Notes under the pieces: generated by a model
The model's input: only the letters and a program-made list of their open reading frames with translations
What the model was told of the DNA's origin: nothing
The model's database searches: none
DNA from: Candidatus Nanoarchaeia archaeon
GTDB lineage: Archaea > Nanobdellota > Nanobdellia > Woesearchaeales > JACPBV01
Direction: 5' to 3'
DNA length: 64,000 nt
NCBI GenBank assembly: GCA_028279655.1
Contig: JANQNH010000005.1
Span: 1-64,000 of the forward strand
Shown: in pieces, positions 8,562 through 15,997 of the stretch
How positions within the stretch are numbered: position 1 is the stretch's first letter
How the letters are laid out: each line of letters starts with the position of its first letter
Translations under genes and position numbers: made by a program

Positions 8562-9463
8562 TTTGTAGCTAACCTAATCAATCCCAACCAACGATTAACA
8601 CCAGTCTCTAACTTCAATCCTGCCAACTCACAAGGAACAACTCCAGTCGTTGTATGGGCTTCGATAAAATTATGTTGTAAAATAATCCCTGCCATTAAGA
8701 TGGGAGCAGACCACAAAGCCTTCAATCCTCTAAAGTCATCTACCCTATCTTTTATCTTCATAAAAACTGTTTCAATCCTTACATTATGTTTCCCCGTCTT
8801 TTGAACATTGTTTATTCTATGTTCCACAAGCAATCTTTTACTTCCACTTATGTTTCTCTTTCCTTTACAACGGACAGAGGCAAAGACTTTTTTCATAGCT
8901 TTAGGATAAAATTGTGCGGCGTCAGTTTGGATATACATGGGAAGACCATGTTTTCTTGTTTTCCTGAGAAATTCTATTGCGTCTTGTGTATTTTGAGGAT
9001 TTGGACTGTAAAGTGTAGCGTTAATGTATCTGGTGTCCCAATCGACAGAACACCAGAATTTATCGCCACCTTTCCTTTTTGTGTTACATCCTCTTGGTAT
9101 CTCTGTTTCATCTGCATATACTTTACCTGATAAGTTTAAAGGCATAGTATCAACATACTTTTGAACCTTTAAGACATACTTCCTACACCAATCTAAAACG
9201 CTTACATGAGAAGCGTTATGTTCCCAATGTCTTCTAAAGTGATTTCTTACTTTTCTGCTTGAAAGATTAGAGAAATAAAGGTCAATAGCAGAGGTTATCT
9301 TTTTTTCATTATTCCTCATTCTATAAAATCCATCATCATTAGTAAAATATTTTTTACAAGAATTACACTTAAACTTCTGTATTCTTCCCCTATTTTCTGT
9401 TTTGCGAAAGCCCTTCTTTACGTAATCGCTTTCTCCACAATGAACGCATTTTATCTTTTCCAT
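8558..9463 (-). CDS. Zinc-ribbon DDE transposase (IS6/IS1595-like)
   Basis: 301 aa from ATG 9463, starting M-E-K-I-K-C-V-H-C; the track's start 17 codons upstream runs through the promoter and operators. An N-terminal zinc ribbon (C6-x2-C9 ... C33-x2-C36) is followed by an HTH-like segment and a DDE catalytic core: D118 in V-Y-A-D-E-T, D181 in I-Q-T-D-A-A-Q-F-Y, E231 in V-R-I-E-T-V-F. The C-terminus has G-I-I-L-Q-H-N-F-I-E. It should cut and join the 25-bp ends. The minus-strand TATA (TTTATATA, about 9490) lies between two GGTACC operators and about 25 nt from the start, predicting a leaderless, repressible transcript. Confidence 0.88.
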   Translation of the reverse strand: MEKIKCVHCGESDYVKKGFRKTENRGRIQKFKCNSCKKYFTNDDGFYRMRNNEKKITSAIDLYFSNLSSRKVRNHFRRHWEHNASHVSVLDWCRKYVLKVQKYVDTMPLNLSGKVYADETEIPRGCNTKRKGGDKFWCSVDWDTRYINATLYSPNPQNTQDAIEFLRKTRKHGLPMYIQTDAAQFYPKAMKKVFASVRCKGKRNISGSKRLLVEHRINNVQKTGKHNVRIETVFMKIKDRVDDFRGLKALWSAPILMAGIILQHNFIEAHTTTGVVPCELAGLKLETGVNRWLGLIRLATN

Positions 9464-9475
9464 AGTAATATAGTA

Positions 9476-9506
9476 GGTACCGAAAGTATATAAATACTTC
9501 GGTACC
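9476..9506 (-). promoter_or_regulatory. Transposase promoter with paired GGTACC operators
   Basis: GGTACC at 9476 and 9501, 25 bp apart, bracket the transposase TATA box. The minus-strand sequence is nearly the same as the AbrB-like gene promoter at 10322-10353. Confidence 0.7.
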
Positions 9507-9536
9507 GAAAACATATTATTAGAATGTATATAATGG

Positions 9537-9568
9537 GGTACCGAAAAGCTTTTAAGAGAGTAGGTACC
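9537..9568 (+). promoter_or_regulatory. Second paired GGTACC operator, upstream of RelBE-like genes
   Basis: GGTACC at 9537 and 9563, 26 bp apart, flank a CTTTTAAG TATA-like core in the same orientation as the AbrB promoter. A second TATA (ATTTATATATAA) follows near 9591 before ATG 9658. Confidence 0.6.
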
Positions 9569-9657
9569 TAAAAAACCAAAACATTTATATATAACTTATG
9601 TTATAGTTAGTTATAGTTAATCATAATGAGTTATAATACAGACAAAGGTGATGTATA

Positions 9658-10032
9658 ATGGAAATTCCAGAAAATGTTGTTGGTGATATGCCAAATGAAA
9701 TATGCCAAGGTATACCTAATGACGTTGGAGATACGACACCTATTGTAGACGGAGCAACAACCATCCAAATAAAATTGGACACAAAAACATATTTAGATAA
9801 AATGAAGATAATAAAACAGGAACCATATGATAGGGTAATAAAAAGGATGATAAGTAAGTTACTGGATTTCTGTGAGGAAGGAAGAGATGAGAAGACCAAA
9901 AAATTAATTCAAAATAGAATTCAGGAAGTAAATAGGGGAGAAGTGGTTTCTACAAAGCAATTAAGAAACTATCTTTTTGGGGATGGTAGAAATGAGATAC
10001 GAGAAATACTGGGTAAAGTCGATAAAAAATGA
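9658..10032 (+). CDS. RelB-like antitoxin
   Basis: A 124-aa protein. Residues about 34-62 read T-I-Q-I-K-L-D-T-K-T-Y-L-D-K-M-K...E-P-Y-D-R-V-I-K-R-M-I, the pattern of archaeal RHH-type RelB/DUF7557-like antitoxins. The first ~33 residues are an acidic, Pro-rich extension not usual for the family. GGTGAT sits 5 nt upstream of the ATG. The C-terminus overlaps the toxin gene by 41 nt in another frame, giving coupled expression. It should neutralise the RelE-like toxin and may bind its own promoter. Confidence 0.72.
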   Translation: MEIPENVVGDMPNEICQGIPNDVGDTTPIVDGATTIQIKLDTKTYLDKMKIIKQEPYDRVIKRMISKLLDFCEEGRDEKTKKLIQNRIQEVNRGEVVSTKQLRNYLFGDGRNEIREILGKVDKK

Positions 10033-10297
10033 CCTGATCAATTTAACTGAAGAGGAGTTCGATGAACTCGAAATGAGTTTAGATGCTATTCTGAACTCTC
10101 CTAATTCTAAAACAAAGCGGATTAAGGGTTGGAAATACAATATAAGAAGAATAAGATTTGGCAATCATAGACTACTGATATATGTTGATGAAATTACCCT
10201 AACAGTTTATGTTCTAGCATTTCTTCCAAGAAAGGAAAGCTATAGCGAAGAGACTAGGAAGACAATTTTAAGTCTAGTGAGTAAAATAAAGGGATGA
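9992..10297 (+). CDS. RelE/ParE-superfamily toxin
   Basis: 101 aa from ATG 9992 (M-R-Y-E-K-Y-W-V-K-S-I-K-N-D-L). The track's upstream TTG and an ATG at 9983 are alternatives. The core N-I-R-R-I-R-F-G-N-H-R-L-L-I-Y-V-D followed by V-Y-V-L-A-F-L-P-R-K matches the beta-sheet of RelE-type mRNA endonucleases. The preceding helical pair (N-L-T-E-E-E-F-D-E-L) also fits. It overlaps the antitoxin gene. Retention inside the transposon suggests an addiction module. Confidence 0.8.
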   Translation: MRYEKYWVKSIKNDLINLTEEEFDELEMSLDAILNSPNSKTKRIKGWKYNIRRIRFGNHRLLIYVDEITLTVYVLAFLPRKESYSEETRKTILSLVSKIKG

Positions 10298-10321
10298 ATA
10301 TTAATAACAAGTGTATTCTAC

Positions 10322-10353
10322 GGTACCGAAGTATTTAAATATAAGTAGGTACC
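10322..10353 (+). promoter_or_regulatory. AbrB-like gene promoter with paired GGTACC operators
   Basis: GGTACC at 10322 and 10348 (26 bp apart) flank GTATTTAAATA. ATG 10365 lies about 25-30 nt after the TATA box, so the mRNA is probably leaderless. Confidence 0.7.
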
Positions 10354-10364
10354 TACTATTTGCT

Positions 10365-10526
10365 ATGTATCTACAAAAACAACTTTCTAAGAAGATTGGA
10401 GATAAGGAGTATGCTAAATATGTTATAGTGGTACCACCTAAACTTATTGATAAACTAAAGTGGAAAGGTGGAGAGGAATTGGAAGCTGAAGTTAAGGGAG
10501 ATAAGTTAGTAATTGAGAGGGATTAG
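10365..10526 (+). CDS. AbrB/SpoVT-type DNA-binding protein
   Basis: 53 aa from ATG 10365 (M-Y-L-Q-K-Q-L-S-K-K-I-G-D-K-E-Y-A-K-Y-V-I-V-V-P-P-K-L-I-D-K-L-K-W-K-G-G-E-E-L-E-A-E-V-K-G-D-K-L-V-I). This is the swapped-hairpin AbrB fold: V-I-V-V-P-x-K-L-[IV] then L-x-W-x-x-G-x-x-[LV]. The track start at 10311 runs through the operators. It is the best candidate for the repressor of the paired GGTACC sites, including its own. That assignment is inference; the RHH proteins of the element are alternatives. Confidence 0.82.
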   Translation: MYLQKQLSKKIGDKEYAKYVIVVPPKLIDKLKWKGGEELEAEVKGDKLVIERD

Positions 10527-10527
10527 G

Positions 10528-10710
10528 ATGGAAGATAAAGAATTCAGGCAAAAGGTTGTTAAATTTGTGAATAAAAATTATAATGTTCTTAATGATAAAG
10601 ATAAAGCTCAGTCTTCTGATATTGACCCTAAATCTTATGAAGGATTTATGGAAGCCTTGTGTAGATTAAAGTTAGAGTTGGAGTACGACCAAGAAGAAGA
10701 TTTAGATTAA
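10528..10710 (+). CDS. Small acidic protein, downstream of AbrB-like gene
   Basis: 60 aa from ATG 10528, one nucleotide after the AbrB-like stop. The track's TTG at 10513 overlaps that gene. The C-terminus is strongly acidic (E-Y-D-Q-E-E-D-L-D). Not recognised. The close coupling to an AbrB-type protein could mean a toxin-antitoxin-like or accessory role, but there is no supporting motif. Confidence 0.6.
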   Translation: MEDKEFRQKVVKFVNKNYNVLNDKDKAQSSDIDPKSYEGFMEALCRLKLELEYDQEEDLD

Positions 10711-10724
10711 TTTTTTTATTCTCT

Positions 10725-10749
10725 TAGGTGACGCTAACTTAACAGCTCA
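10725..10749 (-). repeat. Right terminal inverted repeat
   Basis: Its reverse complement reads TGAGCTGTTAAGTTAGCGTC..., matching the left end at 23 of 25 positions. Confidence 0.88.
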
Positions 10750-10757
10750 TCTAATGA
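10750..10757. repeat. Target-site duplication, right copy (TCTAATGA)
   Basis: Exact repeat of 6641-6648. It lies 3-4 bp upstream of the CATTTATATAA TATA box of the HIT-like gene. Confidence 0.85.
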
Positions 10758-10786
10758 TAACATTTATATAATCCTCCCACCATGGA

Positions 10787-11530
10787 ATGATTATGCCAGG
10801 ACAACAACAGATGACCGAGGAACAGGTCCAGGAGCTTCAGGAAAAAATCAAGAACATGTCTCCTGAAGAGCTAAAGGAGTTCCAGAAGAAGCAGTGCATT
10901 TTCTGCCATATTATCGAAGGCAAGGTACAGTCCAAGAAGGTTTATGAGGATGATAAATCTCTTGCTATCCTAGATATCAATCCAGCCAATCCGGGCCATG
11001 TTTTACTGCTTCCAAAAGAGCATTATTCTATCATGCCCCAGCTTTCTGAAGAAGAGATAGCACATCTCTTCATGGTTGCAAAAACAATATCCAACGCAAC
11101 CCTAAGGTCTCTAGGAGTACAAGGCACAAATATCATAGTACAAAACGGTGTGGCAGCTGGTCAAAAAGCCCAGCACTTCATGATACACATAATACCCAGA
11201 AAAGAGAACGACGGCCTTAACTTTGAGCTTCCTCAAAAGGAGATACCAGAAAACCAGTTAGAAGAGATACGGAAAAAGCTGGCATCAAATCTGGGAGAAG
11301 TAAAAGAGGAAGAACCCAAGGTACAAAACATAGTTAAGCCAAAAGAGACGGATGAACCTAAGAAGAAAGAATCTAAGGAAGAGAAAAAGCCTGAGAAACA
11401 AGCTAGTAAGAAAGAATCTAAGGGAAAAACAAAAGAGCAAGAACCAAAACAGGAAAAACCAAAGATAAAACCAGACGGTAAGGAAGAAGTTGGCCTGGAC
11501 GATATTGCAGATCTATTGGGTGTGAAATAA
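10787..11530 (+). CDS. HIT-superfamily protein with Met in place of the catalytic His
   Basis: 247 aa. A helical N-terminal extension (residues 1-36) precedes a HIT domain: C-I-F-C-H-I-I-E-G zinc-type Cys pair, A-I-L-D-I-N-P-A-N-P-G-H-V-L-L-L-P-K-E-H, and A-G-Q-K-A-Q-H-F-M-I-H-I-I-P-R. In the HIT motif H-x-H-x-H the middle His is the nucleophile of the nucleotidyl-transfer reaction; here it is Met. A Lys/Glu-rich tail of about 75 residues ends in G-L-D-D-I-A-D-L-L-G-V-K. It overlaps a second HIT-like gene by 1 nt. It probably binds nucleotides or acts as a partner rather than a normal HIT hydrolase. Confidence 0.85.
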   Translation: MIMPGQQQMTEEQVQELQEKIKNMSPEELKEFQKKQCIFCHIIEGKVQSKKVYEDDKSLAILDINPANPGHVLLLPKEHYSIMPQLSEEEIAHLFMVAKTISNATLRSLGVQGTNIIVQNGVAAGQKAQHFMIHIIPRKENDGLNFELPQKEIPENQLEEIRKKLASNLGEVKEEEPKVQNIVKPKETDEPKKKESKEEKKPEKQASKKESKGKTKEQEPKQEKPKIKPDGKEEVGLDDIADLLGVK

Positions 11531-12057
11531 TGGCAGACAAATGCTTGATATGTCAGATAGTTGAGGGCGAAGTCCCATCTAAGAAGATATACGAGGATGA
11601 TGACATAGTTGCCATCCTGGACTATAACGGCGCAAATCCTGGACATTCCTTTGTGATACCTAAGCAACACACCCCAATACTAGAACAGATACCATCTCCA
11701 ATAATCGGAAGTCTGTTTAACGTTGCAAACAAGATTTCCTCAGCAATATTTGATACCCTTAAGGTCCAGGGCACCAACATATTTGTAGCTAATGGTATAC
11801 CTGCAGGACAGAAGGTAGCTCACTGCATGGTTAATGTGATCCCAAGAAAAGAGAACGATGGCATTAATCTACAATGGCCACCTAAACAACTGAGCGAAGA
11901 GGAGATGTCAACAATAGAGCTTAAGATAAAGGAAGAGATAGGGAGCATCGGCTTTAGCGAGGCTCCAAAGCAGAAACAGGAAAAACCAAAGCAGATATCA
12001 GAGGAGGTATCAGGGGAAGATAACTACCTTCTAAAGCAGTTGAAAAGGATACCTTAG
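11530..12057 (+). CDS. Second HIT-superfamily protein, more degenerate active site
   Basis: A 175-aa paralog of the preceding protein, starting in a TAATG overlap. C-L-I-C-Q-I-V-E-G, A-I-L-D-Y-N-G-A-N-P-G-H and A-G-Q-K-V-A-H-C-M-V-N-V-I-P-R-K-E-N-D-G align with the first copy. The HIT triad H-x-H-x-H reads H-C-M-V-N, so only the first His remains. It lacks the long N-terminal extension but ends in a Lys-rich tail with a final amphipathic L-L-K-Q-L-K-R-I. Its 3' end overlaps the convergent prepilin peptidase by 4 bp. The pair may form a heterodimer. Confidence 0.83.
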   Translation: MADKCLICQIVEGEVPSKKIYEDDDIVAILDYNGANPGHSFVIPKQHTPILEQIPSPIIGSLFNVANKISSAIFDTLKVQGTNIFVANGIPAGQKVAHCMVNVIPRKENDGINLQWPPKQLSEEEMSTIELKIKEEIGSIGFSEAPKQKQEKPKQISEEVSGEDNYLLKQLKRIP

Positions 12058-12911
12058 ACAAACATAAAAAAAACATTCCCAAAAATAAGACTGATGATAT
12101 AAGCTATCAAAAAGCTAGGCACAAACGGAATACCTTCTTTGATCAAAACCCTTTTGATCTTTCCCAATTTGAATAATCTCTTTAATTCCCTTATCTGCTT
12201 CTTCTCTATGCCAAGGTCCTTTGGACCACATAGGTACTTTCCCTTGTATCTTACATCCTTTACGATCCAGTCTCCCTCTGTTAGTTTATCCGGACTTACA
12301 TACCTGACCATACAGACCTTTTCAATGGATTTAACAAATATCCACAGGAAGAAGGTAGATATTGCCATAAACAATAGGGCAAGGAACATATACCCAAATA
12401 GATTGTCAATATTGAAGAAAAACAAAACAACCATAAGAAGAGAAAAACCAAGAACATACCTCTTAACCTTAACCTTGGATATCTTTCTAAACTCCTTAAG
12501 GAACTTCTTCCAGTTTCTAACCATTAGCACCAAGCTCCACAACAACCCATATGCAGCTCCAACCAATAATATATTTATGAAGAATCCAACTATGAAAGGC
12601 ACGTTACTCAATCTAACATCAAATCCTATAAGGGCCCCTAATCCCATAAGCATCTTACTGTCTCCTCCACCCCACTGCCCTGAATAAAACATAACTAGGG
12701 CAATTATCAGGAATATTACAAATCCAGCAACACTATTCACAAAAAACCAATAGTTCCAATATATGATAGAAAAAAGCAGATTAAGCCCTAAACCAATACA
12801 GATAAGACCATAATTGAGCCAATCAGGAACCTCTCTAGTCTTTAAATCAGTAATAGTACCTATTAAAAGCCCTATAAGAGTAACGCTAAACAATATGACC
12901 TCATAAACCAT
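12054..12911 (-). CDS. Prepilin peptidase (A24 family, FlaK/TadV type)
   Basis: A 285-aa membrane protein. The two aspartates of A24 aspartic peptidases are in G-T-I-T-D-L-K-T-R-E-V-P-D-W-L-N (helix 1-2 junction) and G-Q-W-G-G-G-D-S-K-M-L-M-G-L-G-A. About six to seven hydrophobic segments are present, with a soluble insert (about residues 205-260, Y-V-S-P-D-K-L-T-E-G-D-W-I-V) seen in archaeal members. It should remove the short basic leader from class III signal peptides such as that of the pilin-like gene at 5867. Confidence 0.88.
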   Translation of the reverse strand: MVYEVILFSVTLIGLLIGTITDLKTREVPDWLNYGLICIGLGLNLLFSIIYWNYWFFVNSVAGFVIFLIIALVMFYSGQWGGGDSKMLMGLGALIGFDVRLSNVPFIVGFFINILLVGAAYGLLWSLVLMVRNWKKFLKEFRKISKVKVKRYVLGFSLLMVVLFFFNIDNLFGYMFLALLFMAISTFFLWIFVKSIEKVCMVRYVSPDKLTEGDWIVKDVRYKGKYLCGPKDLGIEKKQIRELKRLFKLGKIKRVLIKEGIPFVPSFLIAYIISLIFGNVFFMFV

Positions 12912-12978
12912 TCTGATAATCCTTAAAACAATTAACTTTATAAACTTATTTGTCTTCCCACCATGATTGGGGAATTAT

Positions 12979-13707
12979 ATGCTGGATAAGGTTAAAGACA
13001 TTCTAAAAAAAGAAGAAGACATTATAAAGTTCAGATTACCTAGACATATAGCTTTAGTGACAAAAGGAAAACACCTTTATGCAGAAAAACATAAACTCCC
13101 AATAGAAATGGTCTATGAAAAAAGCAACATCATAATCATAAGCACCATAGCCTCTTCAGTTAAACTGAATATTCCAGTAACCACATTTCATCTTCTATCA
13201 ACAAAGACAAAAGAGCTTGAGCATTTCTCCAACATAGTTGACTCCTTGACTGAGTTCTTTAATGATCTATCAAATAAGGAACTGATCCATAAAAATAAGA
13301 TTAAGATATCCGTCCTTGGAAAATGGTACGATCTTCCTGGGAAGCTTGTGGATTCTATCAAGAACCTCATTGACAAGACCAAGGAATATGATTCTTATTT
13401 TGTAAATTTTTGTATCAACTATGATGGACAGGAAGAGATCATAGATGCCATCAAGCTGATATCGCGTCAGATAAAAGCCGGTAAGCTTGATCCAGAGTTG
13501 ATTACAAAGGAAATAATCAAGGAGAATATATACTCCTCTTACTTCCCACCACCCAATCTTATCATAATAAACGGTCCCAAAAGGACATCAGATCTGTTAC
13601 TATGGGATTCCCCTAATGAGAAAGCCTACTTCACCAATAAGCTATGGCCAGACTTCGACAGGATAGAGCTTATGGACGCAATAAGGGATTATCAGAAAGG
13701 GGAGTGA
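12979..13707 (+). CDS. cis-prenyltransferase homolog (UppS-like) lacking the catalytic Asp
   Basis: About 242 aa from ATG 12979 (TTG 12967 is the track start). Family landmarks are present: R-H-I-A-L-V, F-C-I-N-Y-D-G-Q-E-E-I-I-D-A-I-K, and D-L-L-L-W-D-S...Y-F-T-N-K-L-W-P-D-F-D-R-I-E-L-M-D-A-I-R-D-Y. In active enzymes the first motif is H-x-x-x-x-M-D-G-N-x-R-W-A; here it reads H-I-A-L-V-T-K-G-K-H-L-Y-A, so the Mg/diphosphate Asp and the Asn are Lys. The terminal R-x-G type motif is also missing (Y-Q-K-G-E). It could be a noncatalytic partner subunit, as NgBR is in eukaryotes, or a changed enzyme. Confidence 0.78.
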   Translation: MLDKVKDILKKEEDIIKFRLPRHIALVTKGKHLYAEKHKLPIEMVYEKSNIIIISTIASSVKLNIPVTTFHLLSTKTKELEHFSNIVDSLTEFFNDLSNKELIHKNKIKISVLGKWYDLPGKLVDSIKNLIDKTKEYDSYFVNFCINYDGQEEIIDAIKLISRQIKAGKLDPELITKEIIKENIYSSYFPPPNLIIINGPKRTSDLLLWDSPNEKAYFTNKLWPDFDRIELMDAIRDYQKGE

Positions 13708-13708
13708 T

Positions 13709-14197
13709 TTATGCAGCTGCCTTAGAAGTTATATACTCTATAAGATAGTCTTGCAATTCTATGAGAATCTGCCTGATCATACCATCCATATTATTCTTGT
13801 GTTTTTCCAGTTTATCTAACTCTTTGTTTCTCTGTTTGCGAGATAAACTATTGATAGTTGGAATAAAATAGTCTGATAGTCTTTCCCACATCCGTCCAAC
13901 ACTCTTAATATCTTCCTCCTTGATAGACAATTGTTCTTGGGGTTTATTCTCTATTGCAACTATTAACGCATCTAGCTTATTATTAATCAATTTCATTTCT
14001 TTCTTGATCGTGTTTTTTCTCGTATGTTTTCCTAAATCTCCTATCAAGCTATAAAGAAATGATAAGGCAGGACCATTAATATAAGTCTTTAACTTATTTA
14101 TTTCATTTATCAGAGCTACATGCTCTTTCACTTCTCTTCTGATACGGGCAATCCAAGCCTTACGTATCTGTATGAATCTATCTCTCCCAAATCCCAT
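13709..14197 (-). CDS. Helical protein of unknown function
   Basis: 162 aa from ATG 14197 (M-G-F-G-R-D-R-F-I-Q-I-R-K); the track adds two residues. It is strongly helical and rich in Lys, Glu and Arg, with heptad-like leucines. No TM helix or signal is seen apart from a weak hydrophobic patch (A-L-S-F-L-Y-S-L-I). Family not recognised. It is convergent with the UppS-like gene, 1 bp apart. Confidence 0.55.
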   Translation of the reverse strand: MGFGRDRFIQIRKAWIARIRREVKEHVALINEINKLKTYINGPALSFLYSLIGDLGKHTRKNTIKKEMKLINNKLDALIVAIENKPQEQLSIKEEDIKSVGRMWERLSDYFIPTINSLSRKQRNKELDKLEKHKNNMDGMIRQILIELQDYLIEYITSKAAA

Positions 14198-14275
14198 AAT
14201 CATGAATCAAAATAACCAACTTTAAAAATCTTTCCAAGAAATCACTTAAATATATTTTTTGAGAAAAAAATGCCC

Positions 14276-15928
14276 CTAAAATACTTCTGTATAAATCAGG
14301 CCTATACCTCTTGCTTTGCTAGCTTCTGTAACAACATCCCTTACTGGTCCATGAATACGATTAACTAATGATATTACTTTTTCTACTGATGCCCCTGTAA
14401 TCGCAGCATGAAGTAGGCTTACATATATACTCTGATATATCTGCCTACATTGTTCCATTTTTTCTGTATTTTCACCAACATTAAAGGCAACCTTAAATGG
14501 ATCTATTCCAAGAACTCGGGATTGTTGCAAAACCATATCTCTCTCCCTTCGTGGTGGAACACGCTGCCTGTAGGTATAATACTTCTTTAATGCTTCTATA
14601 GTTCTTTTGTCTTTTGGTATAGCCTCATCTGCAATAAAACCGCTTCTGGCTATTGATGGGAGATAGTCACCTACAGGCCTATTTATGCCCAGTTTCCTTG
14701 CCATAGGAACCCCATAGTTTAAAGGACTAACGAGAGAGGGTATTCTTGGATCTGATGCCTTTTTAAAACATTCCTCTAATGCATGGATATTTGCCAGAAT
14801 ATCCTCCTGCATTGTTTCTGGCGTGATCCCGATTAGAGGTGTAGCATACATGAAGTTCTTGTATCTTTCAGCCAAATCGACCATTAATCTTGTAGCCTCA
14901 ATGTTTTGCTTTGCAGTAGTTCCTTTTTCAAGTTCCAGTAAGATCTTGTCCGAATAGCTTTCGATTCCAGAAAAGAGGGTGAATAGGATTTCACCATAGT
15001 TCTGCAATACCCTTTCTAATTTTTGAGGATTAGAACCTGCAATTAAAGTGTCTGCTCTTGATACAAAGCTTATCCTTCTTATCTTTTTTGTCAAAGATGC
15101 CTTGTCAAGTGCCTTCATAAGCCCTGGCAGTTGTCCAACATAATTTTGGTCAAGGATCATAATGCTTATTGCCCTGTCTCCGTTTTTTTCGCTTAGTTCC
15201 ACATCATAACCTATTTCTTCAATGACTTTATCCAAGCTTCTTCTTTGAAAGCTTGGTTCCTTCTCCACAACGCTGCAGAAACCGCAATTACTTATACAAC
15301 CCATAGAGGCAAGAACCCTATAATGCCCTGAGTGAAAATTATTTCCAAGTGTTACCCAATCAAAATCATAAGGCATCACTGATTCCCAGTTTTCAGGAGG
15401 GTATTTTAGTCTATTTTCTATTATTGCATCCTTGTAATCAGATTTGATGTTCCATATAAGGTTTGGAACTCCTCTTTTGTCCTCTTCCTCCAATGCCTGC
15501 ATAAACTTAACAATTGATTCTTCAGCCATACCAACGATAAGATAATCAACAAGACCTTGAAAGGCAACCATAACCTCTTTGCCAAGTTCACTAATTGCTG
15601 GCCCACCAAATAATATTCTAGAGGAAGGGTACTTTATTTTTAGTTTATCAGCAAGTATAATATTGGGCCTATGGTTAAATGAATAGGAAGAAAAACCAAA
15701 GACCTTGCTAGGTTCAATCAAATTAATCATGCTATCTATTAGTTGTTCTGCTTCACCTAAAGGTCTGTGGATATCCTCAAAGGAGAAGTCATAAGCTGCA
15801 ATATCAGAAACACCCATACCATCACTAACCAATGCACCAATAAGTCTTTGGACCCCATAGTTCTTATTGTATGTTGTTTGAGATGACCTATGTTCTAATG
15901 GACCTACAATGAATGATATCTCTTTCAT
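14276..15928 (-). CDS. B12-binding-domain radical SAM protein
   Basis: 550 aa from ATG 15928, with AGGTGAT overlapping as a ribosome site. The N-terminal ~170 residues are cobalamin-binding-like (F-G-F-S-S-Y-S-F-N-H-R-P, I-L-F-G-G-P-A). The radical SAM core has G-C-I-S-N-C-G-F-C-S, a canonical C-x3-C-x2-C cluster motif for [4Fe-4S]/SAM. G-I-E-S-Y-S-D-K-I-L fits the SAM-contact strand. Families of this kind methylate or rearrange unactivated carbons; the substrate is unknown. It stands alone between a helical protein and uS10. Confidence 0.85.
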   Translation of the reverse strand: MKEISFIVGPLEHRSSQTTYNKNYGVQRLIGALVSDGMGVSDIAAYDFSFEDIHRPLGEAEQLIDSMINLIEPSKVFGFSSYSFNHRPNIILADKLKIKYPSSRILFGGPAISELGKEVMVAFQGLVDYLIVGMAEESIVKFMQALEEEDKRGVPNLIWNIKSDYKDAIIENRLKYPPENWESVMPYDFDWVTLGNNFHSGHYRVLASMGCISNCGFCSVVEKEPSFQRRSLDKVIEEIGYDVELSEKNGDRAISIMILDQNYVGQLPGLMKALDKASLTKKIRRISFVSRADTLIAGSNPQKLERVLQNYGEILFTLFSGIESYSDKILLELEKGTTAKQNIEATRLMVDLAERYKNFMYATPLIGITPETMQEDILANIHALEECFKKASDPRIPSLVSPLNYGVPMARKLGINRPVGDYLPSIARSGFIADEAIPKDKRTIEALKKYYTYRQRVPPRRERDMVLQQSRVLGIDPFKVAFNVGENTEKMEQCRQIYQSIYVSLLHAAITGASVEKVISLVNRIHGPVRDVVTEASKARGIGLIYTEVF

Positions 15929-15997
15929 CACCTAAAGAATCCATGCCAGATTTATAAATATATCGTTACTATTAAGTAAAAAAATCTTTCCAAGAAA

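Larger units (their letters stand above)
6649..10749. mobile_element. 4.1-kb transposon with DDE transposase, passenger genes and toxin-antitoxin module
   Basis: The boundaries are set by 25-bp terminal inverted repeats (TGAGCTGTTAAGTTA... at 6649; its near-perfect reverse complement ends at 10749; 23 of 25 match) and by a perfect 8-bp direct repeat TCTAATGA outside both ends. Contents in order: a 106-bp promoter-type repeat, an RHH-like small protein, two overlapping unknown genes, a convergent zinc-ribbon DDE transposase, a RelE-type toxin-antitoxin pair, an AbrB-like protein and a 60-aa acidic protein. The interior is visibly A+T-richer than the flanking translation genes. Insertion took place in the divergent promoter region between the pilin-like operon and the HIT gene. 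Element boundaries are seen directly; family assignment (IS6/IS1595-like) is inferred. Confidence 0.88.

Noticed and set aside
7872-10437. Further GGTACC occurrences at about 7872 and 10432 as operators
   Set aside because: Both are single sites inside coding sequence, unpaired and without a TATA box.
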